Origin: Bacillota bacterium
Lineage (GTDB): Bacteria; Bacillota_B; Desulfitobacteriia; Desulfitobacteriales; Desulfitobacteriaceae
Direction: 5' to 3'
DNA length: 11,194 nucleotides
Assembly (NCBI GenBank): GCA_021779415.1
Contig: JAJYAS010000048.1
Location: 1-11,194, forward strand
The position numbers and the translations under genes were made by a program. Shown here one piece after another: positions 7,552-11,194 of the stretch. The stretch's first letter is position 1; every line of letters starts with the position of its first letter. Below the pieces are notes generated by a model. That model ran no database searches and was not told the origin of the DNA. It saw only the letters and a program-made list of their open reading frames with translations.

Positions 7552-8853
7552 CTATTCAACCGACCAGTCAGTAAGCTTAAAACCCTCATTCTCTTTGTAG
7601 CGGCCAAACAAGTAGTGGCGGAAACGCACATACTCGTTATAGTCACATTTTATCCCCTCTTCAGAGAGCACCTCGACCAATTTTTCCAGATCAGGCGGGC
7701 ATCCCCAGATTGGAATCGCCTTATTAATATTGGAATTATTCTTATTTAAATGGCAGGCACACTTACCGAATAGAATGGACTTATCAAAACCCGTGGCGGC
7801 CAGCTGTTGCTTGCCACTGACTACCTCTACATTCGGGAAGGGCTTCCCTTTGAACGCCGACGAAAAAAGAATCAACATAGGGTTATATTGCACCGAACAA
7901 CCTGTACAAAGACTACTATCATACTTGCGTACCGCGAGCCCAGTGATACCACTCTTTTTAAACCCAGCAGGACCAGTATCGTCTTCTGACCACTCCCAAT
8001 CATAGTTGACAAATTCCTGATGATCGGCAACACTCTCTCCTTTAACTTCGTAATCTGCTAGTTCCAAGCTTCGCCCGTGCCGCTTAGCATAATTGGTCAG
8101 ATGAACCACCTCGTCCGCTGGATAACCGAGTATGGCTGCTCCTACAAGATCGCAGGCAAAAGGATCACGGGAGGCTATCAGGAGATCCTTTCTGAACGCT
8201 TTTCCGGTGTGAGCAGGGCCCTTTTCCAAGGTATAAAGGCCATCAATAATGGTCAAGGCCACTGGCAACTTCTCAATTATGCGGGGAAACATAAGACTAA
8301 GATCTTCGTCGCCCACGCCGTGACAGAACTGTTTGGATCTCTTACTGAGACAGCCTTTAAGATTTTTAATACCTAAAGACACCTTAGCCTGGCTATGGGT
8401 TTTTAACACAGGGACGTTGATAATCTTGTCTGCTTCCAAAGCCTGCTTGGCAATGTCTAGTACTAACCCATCGCCATAATCCGTGGCTACAAACTCTCCC
8501 TTGTTAAAGTCCACCAATTTAACCCCATAGCGTTCCTGAAGTTTACGATACCCTAACTCTTCGTAAACAGCTTCCCCTTGCGGGCTCATCATGGGGAGGG
8601 CACCTTCGCCAATCGTTAAATCCCTAAAGCCATGTTCGGCTAGGAAACGCACTAAGGAACTGATCACAGCACTAGTGGTTATTACACCATAGGGAGGAAA
8701 GGGTAAGTCAAAATCCCAACTTACAATATTTGGCTTGATTAGGATTTTGTCATTCGTATTTAACCCCGCAAGCCCATTGCTCAAGTTCAGGCTCTCCTTA
8801 AGCGACTCGTAAACATCGTTTACTTTTACGATTGAAACAGGTATTTCGGCCAT
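7552..8853 (-). CDS. DUF362 protein with C-terminal cysteine motif (putative Fe-S protein)
   Basis: A 433-residue soluble protein. Residues about 5-245 match the DUF362 family: KPNIVSW (40-46), the IGEGA segment (81-85), VLKTHSQAKVSLGIKNLKGC (149-168) and DPFACD (230-235). Many DUF362 proteins carry or accompany 4Fe-4S domains, but their biochemical role is largely unsettled. Here the C-terminal part (about 305-400) is not a standard ferredoxin fold. It has Cys316-x2-Cys319, then Cys365-x-Cys367 in FGKCAC, and Cys385 in WGCPPD, a pattern that could hold an Fe-S cluster or another metal. No signal peptide is seen. The ATG follows AGGAGG (8861-8866) by 7 nt. It sits between the SDR gene (42 nt upstream) and fadN (81 nt downstream), so a redox or accessory role in acyl-CoA oxidation is a reasonable guess, not a demonstrated one. 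Confidence 0.8.
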   Translation of the reverse strand: MAEIPVSIVKVNDVYESLKESLNLSNGLAGLNTNDKILIKPNIVSWDFDLPFPPYGVITTSAVISSLVRFLAEHGFRDLTIGEGALPMMSPQGEAVYEELGYRKLQERYGVKLVDFNKGEFVATDYGDGLVLDIAKQALEADKIINVPVLKTHSQAKVSLGIKNLKGCLSKRSKQFCHGVGDEDLSLMFPRIIEKLPVALTIIDGLYTLEKGPAHTGKAFRKDLLIASRDPFACDLVGAAILGYPADEVVHLTNYAKRHGRSLELADYEVKGESVADHQEFVNYDWEWSEDDTGPAGFKKSGITGLAVRKYDSSLCTGCSVQYNPMLILFSSAFKGKPFPNVEVVSGKQQLAATGFDKSILFGKCACHLNKNNSNINKAIPIWGCPPDLEKLVEVLSEEGIKCDYNEYVRFRHYLFGRYKENEGFKLTDWSVE

Positions 8854-8895
8854 TGAACCCCCTCCTATTCTATAATGGTTGACTAATCAAACAAA

Positions 8896-9660
8896 CTAGA
8901 TTGACCCGCCGCCATCCATAACGATCGTTTGACCTGTTACATAAGCAGAAGCGTCCGAGGCCAGATATAGAGCGGTTCTCCCTACCTCTTCCGGCTGTGC
9001 TATCCGCTTCAAAGGAGTATTCTTCAACTCCTCTTTCATCAACTGTTCATCCTCCCACAACGCCTGACTGAAACGAGTTTGGATTACTCCTGGGGCGATA
9101 CCATTGACCCGAATATTGTATTCTCCGAGCTCTTTGGCCATTGCCTTTGTAAGCATGATTATTCCAGCTTTACTAATACAGTAAAGACCCAACCCTTTGT
9201 CTGGGGTAACTCCCAGTACTGAAGAAATATTAACAATACTTCCTCCGCCTTGGCTAATCATTTGTTTTGCCACTAACTGACTTAGCAAGGTATACCCTTT
9301 GAGATTGGTATTCATAATTTGATCATACATCTTCTCTTCCATGTCAACCAAAGGACCCATGGCCGGATTTGTCGCTGCATTATTTACCAAAATGTCAATC
9401 CGTCCGAACTCGTTTTTAGCCTTCTCTACTAGATTTCGGATATCCTCACTTTCTCTGACGTGAGCCGCTACCGCCAGAGATCGTCTTCCCAATCCTCGAA
9501 TTTCTTCAGCTACCAATTCCAAATCAACAAGCTTACGACTACTTACCACTACGTCGGCTCCAGCATCGGCTAAAGTTAAGGCAATGGCTTTCCCAATACC
9601 ACGGCTCCCTCCAGTCACTATCGCAACCTTACCTTCCAGGGAAAGATAGTCAGTATTCAT
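8896..9660 (-). CDS. SDR-family oxidoreductase (3-oxoacyl reductase / 3-hydroxyacyl dehydrogenase-like)
   Basis: A 254-residue classical short-chain dehydrogenase/reductase. It shows TGGSRGIG (16-23) for nucleotide binding, NNAA (93-96), and the tetrad Asn119, Ser147, Tyr160 and Lys164 (YCISK). The C-terminal SAYVTGQTIVMDGG (238-251) is typical of FabG-like members. Arg42 directly after the second strand (SSRK, 40-43), with no acidic residue there, suggests NADP(H) preference. It could interconvert 3-oxo and 3-hydroxy acyl thioesters, possibly of the (R) form opposite to FadN, but alcohols or other ketones are equally possible from sequence. AGGAGG (9671-9676) precedes the ATG by 10 nt. It is 65 nt downstream of the dehydrogenase gene and 42 nt upstream of the DUF362 gene, consistent with one operon. 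Confidence 0.87.
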   Translation of the reverse strand: MNTDYLSLEGKVAIVTGGSRGIGKAIALTLADAGADVVVSSRKLVDLELVAEEIRGLGRRSLAVAAHVRESEDIRNLVEKAKNEFGRIDILVNNAATNPAMGPLVDMEEKMYDQIMNTNLKGYTLLSQLVAKQMISQGGGSIVNISSVLGVTPDKGLGLYCISKAGIIMLTKAMAKELGEYNIRVNGIAPGVIQTRFSQALWEDEQLMKEELKNTPLKRIAQPEEVGRTALYLASDASAYVTGQTIVMDGGGSI

Positions 9661-9725
9661 GGTTTTTTCCCCTCCTCAAAAATTTTATAGCTCGGTCGAT
9701 ATCAGTGATAACATAGACGGGTTCT

Positions 9726-10592
9726 TCATTCGTACAAGTAAAAACCCTTTTTCGTCTTCCTACCCCATTCTCCCTTAGCAAACTTCTCAACGATTAATGG
9801 TGAGGGTTTGTCTTTTGGGTCGCCAGTTTCTTGATAGCGTTCCATCCCGATATAATAGGCAAGATCTATGCCTGTGAAATCCATTAATCGAAAGGGTCCC
9901 ATAGGATGCCCTAAAGCATTGGTTACCGCCATGTCAATCTCTTCAGGATCAGCAATCCCCATGTCAGCTAGAAACTGTGCTTCATGGTGAAGCGCTGCAA
10001 GGATGCGGTTCACTAAGAAACCATAAATTTCCTTCTTAAGCCAAACACCGTTTTTGCCCATCTTTTCGCATAAATCCATGGTTATTTGTGCAGTTTCTGT
10101 GGAAGTATGTGGTCCTTGCACTACCTCAACTAGTTTCATGACCAAGGCAGGATTGAAGAAATGCATGTTACAAACTTTATCCGGCCGCTTCGTGGCGTCA
10201 GCTATTTTCGAACTAACAATAAAGGAACTGTTCGTAGCCAAAATGGCATGAGGAGGAGTGATCCTATCCAAGTCTGCAAAGAGTTTCCGTTTTACGTTAA
10301 TCTTTTCAACCGCTGCCTCAATCACAAAATCTGCGTCTCCGGCTGCCTCTTCAAGATTTTGAGTAAACGAAATATTCGTCAAGGCAAGGTCTGCCTGTTC
10401 CTGCTTCAACTTCCCTTTGGCAACCCGTTCTGGCAAATATTTGCGTGCAAACTCCTCAGCTTTGTTCAGCATATCTAAGCTGATGTCAGTACAACTGACC
10501 TGATATCCGGCCAGGGCAGCGCTCAAGGCAATTTGATGGCCCATATTTCCGGCCCCAATAACACAAATCTTTTTGATGTCATCAATTTTCAA
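9726..10592 (-). CDS. 3-hydroxyacyl-CoA (3-hydroxybutyryl-CoA) dehydrogenase
   Basis: A 288-residue stand-alone enzyme of the Hbd/PaaH family (usual length about 280-290) that oxidises (S)-3-hydroxyacyl-CoA to 3-oxoacyl-CoA with NAD, or the reverse. Features are GAGNMG (13-18), Asp36 for NAD binding, NSSF (121-124) with Ser122, His144 in NMHFFNP (142-148), Glu156, and Asn195 in FLVNR (192-196). The helical C-terminal domain has GHPMGPFRLMDFTGID (228-243) and ends in the typical WGRKTKKGFYLY (276-287). The start is TTG: the preceding in-frame codon is TGA and an AGGAGG lies 8 nt upstream, so no earlier start exists. Chain-length preference cannot be told; its role next to FadN may be short-chain substrates. 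It could also serve butyrate-type synthesis running in reverse. Confidence 0.9.
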   Translation of the reverse strand: MKIDDIKKICVIGAGNMGHQIALSAALAGYQVSCTDISLDMLNKAEEFARKYLPERVAKGKLKQEQADLALTNISFTQNLEEAAGDADFVIEAAVEKINVKRKLFADLDRITPPHAILATNSSFIVSSKIADATKRPDKVCNMHFFNPALVMKLVEVVQGPHTSTETAQITMDLCEKMGKNGVWLKKEIYGFLVNRILAALHHEAQFLADMGIADPEEIDMAVTNALGHPMGPFRLMDFTGIDLAYYIGMERYQETGDPKDKPSPLIVEKFAKGEWGRKTKKGFYLYE

Positions 10593-10600
10593 TCAAAGCA

Positions 10601-10606
10601 CCTCCT
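10601..10606 (-). promoter_or_regulatory. Ribosome binding site fixing the TTG start of the 3-hydroxyacyl-CoA dehydrogenase
   Basis: A perfect AGGAGG on the minus strand, 8 nt before the TTG at 10590-10592. The in-frame codon just before TTG is a stop, and the next in-frame ATG (codon 17) would cut into the GAGNMG nucleotide-binding loop. TTG is therefore the only sensible start. Confidence 0.8.
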
Positions 10607-10671
10607 AAATTTGGTTAAAAACGATCTCTTGAACACTTACCCATAGGCGGGGGCAAACTACTGATCATCTC

Positions 10672-11194
10672 TTAGGCATAAGCTTTGTACATTTGATTTG
10701 ATTTGATAAAGACCCTCCCCTGTTTCATTAAATGCTGCAGGTGTTTTTCAAGCATGGTCTCTTCAAAAAAACGATAGAGCTTTTGGGGTTCCGGAAAACG
10801 ACGATATATAATTTTCATATCCACCAATTCTGCTAATGTCTTGGATGCACTTAAGTGCTGTAAAATCTGTTCGTCTCGAAGATCAAGCTTATCAGCGTAT
10901 TCTTTAAGCCTCTCCTGGATATTATCCGAAATAATACCACTATGGCTTGTCACGAGCACTTTGGGATTTAGCTCAATAAGACGCATGATTGAATGTCTAA
11001 ACTCCTCGAGATCGGAACGCATATTGCCATACCAAGGTCCAAAAGGGGATAAATCTATATCCCCAGAAAACAATATTTCTGCCCTTGGTTCAAAGAGGGC
11101 AATGTGCCCCGGGGTATGACCTGGAGTGTGTATCACCTTGAGTACAAAGTCTCCAAAATCCAAGACTTCCCCGTCTACCAGTTCTCTATCTACG
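10672..11194 (-). CDS. MBL-fold metallo-hydrolase with C-terminal winged helix (partial, N-terminus outside window)
   Basis: The reading frame stays open to the window edge, so only the C-terminal 173 residues are seen. The TTG codon at 11161-11163 is internal, because the preceding residues (VDRELVDGEV) are family-typical. Visible metallo-beta-lactamase motifs are HTPGHTPGH, LFSGDI with a metal-binding Asp, and TSHSG with the last His ligand. The HxHxDH motif must lie upstream, off the window. A C-terminal helical part ending in KQGRVFIKSNQMYKAYA resembles the winged-helix tail of LACTB2-like hydrolases. It may hydrolyse a thioester or ester, or be a nuclease; the placement 79 nt ahead of an acyl-CoA dehydrogenase gene makes a thioesterase-like role plausible but unproven. 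It is the first visible gene of the minus-strand cluster; the promoter is not in view. Confidence 0.85.
   Translation of the reverse strand, partial: VDRELVDGEVLDFGDFVLKVIHTPGHTPGHIALFEPRAEILFSGDIDLSPFGPWYGNMRSDLEEFRHSIMRLIELNPKVLVTSHSGIISDNIQERLKEYADKLDLRDEQILQHLSASKTLAELVDMKIIYRRFPEPQKLYRFFEETMLEKHLQHLMKQGRVFIKSNQMYKAYA

Noticed and set aside
7459..8376. Several open frames on the + strand across the fadN/DUF362 gap and DUF362 gene
   Set aside because: They overlap each other and the strong minus-strand genes; the translated products look like random coding and carry no motif.
9661..9725. 65-nt gap between the SDR and 3-hydroxyacyl-CoA dehydrogenase genes, with a weak TATCA/TGATA inverted repeat
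   Set aside because: The repeat is only 5 bp and there is no T-run or promoter; the gap holds the SDR ribosome binding site and nothing else I can support.
11161..11163. TTG as the start codon of the MBL-fold gene
   Set aside because: The frame stays open upstream and encodes family-typical residues, and the metal-binding N-terminus is missing, so the gene continues past the window.

Overview
The window looks like chromosomal DNA from a low-to-mid GC, spore-forming Gram-positive anaerobe, most plausibly a Desulfosporosinus/Desulfitobacterium-like clostridium. That assignment is an inference. It rests on strong AGGAGG-type ribosome binding sites, frequent GTG/TTG starts, a Spo0E-family sporulation phosphatase, and a Bacillus-type FadN with the dehydrogenase domain N-terminal to the hydratase. 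No rRNA, tRNA, CRISPR array, insertion sequence or phage gene is visible.

Left third (1-3866, + strand). Two membrane-protein genes lie 3 nt apart and probably form one transcript: a DUF1624/HGSNAT-type membrane acyltransferase, then a PAP2-type (inositolphosphotransferase/Aur1-like) lipid phosphatase or transferase. Next comes a 51-codon Spo0E-like aspartyl-phosphate phosphatase gene with its own sigma-A-like promoter and a 24-bp perfect-stem terminator. After it lies a 12-helix MFS transporter starting at GTG, whose ribosome binding site is inside an inverted repeat. It ends in a 17-bp stem hairpin between convergent transcription units.

Right two thirds (3913-11194, - strand). One co-oriented fatty-acid beta-oxidation cluster is read from the right edge leftward: an MBL-fold hydrolase (N-terminus outside the window), a stand-alone 3-hydroxyacyl-CoA dehydrogenase, an SDR oxidoreductase, a DUF362 protein with a cysteine-rich tail, FadN (3-hydroxyacyl-CoA dehydrogenase plus enoyl-CoA hydratase), and a FadA-type thiolase. 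Together FadN and FadA would hydrate a trans-enoyl-CoA, oxidise the 3-hydroxyacyl-CoA and cleave the 3-ketoacyl-CoA to acetyl-CoA. The extra dehydrogenase and SDR add further 3-hydroxy/3-oxo redox steps. No acyl-CoA dehydrogenase, electron-transfer flavoprotein or CoA ligase is in view; they may lie upstream, beyond the right edge, or elsewhere. The cluster's promoter is also not in the window.

The most interesting points are the DUF362/Cys-motif protein inside a beta-oxidation operon, the RBS-masking inverted repeat before the MFS gene, the stand-alone spo0E-like gene, and the pairing of a membrane acyltransferase with a PAP2 enzyme. I found nothing that can be called a clearly new system; the DUF362 protein is the best candidate for new biochemistry.
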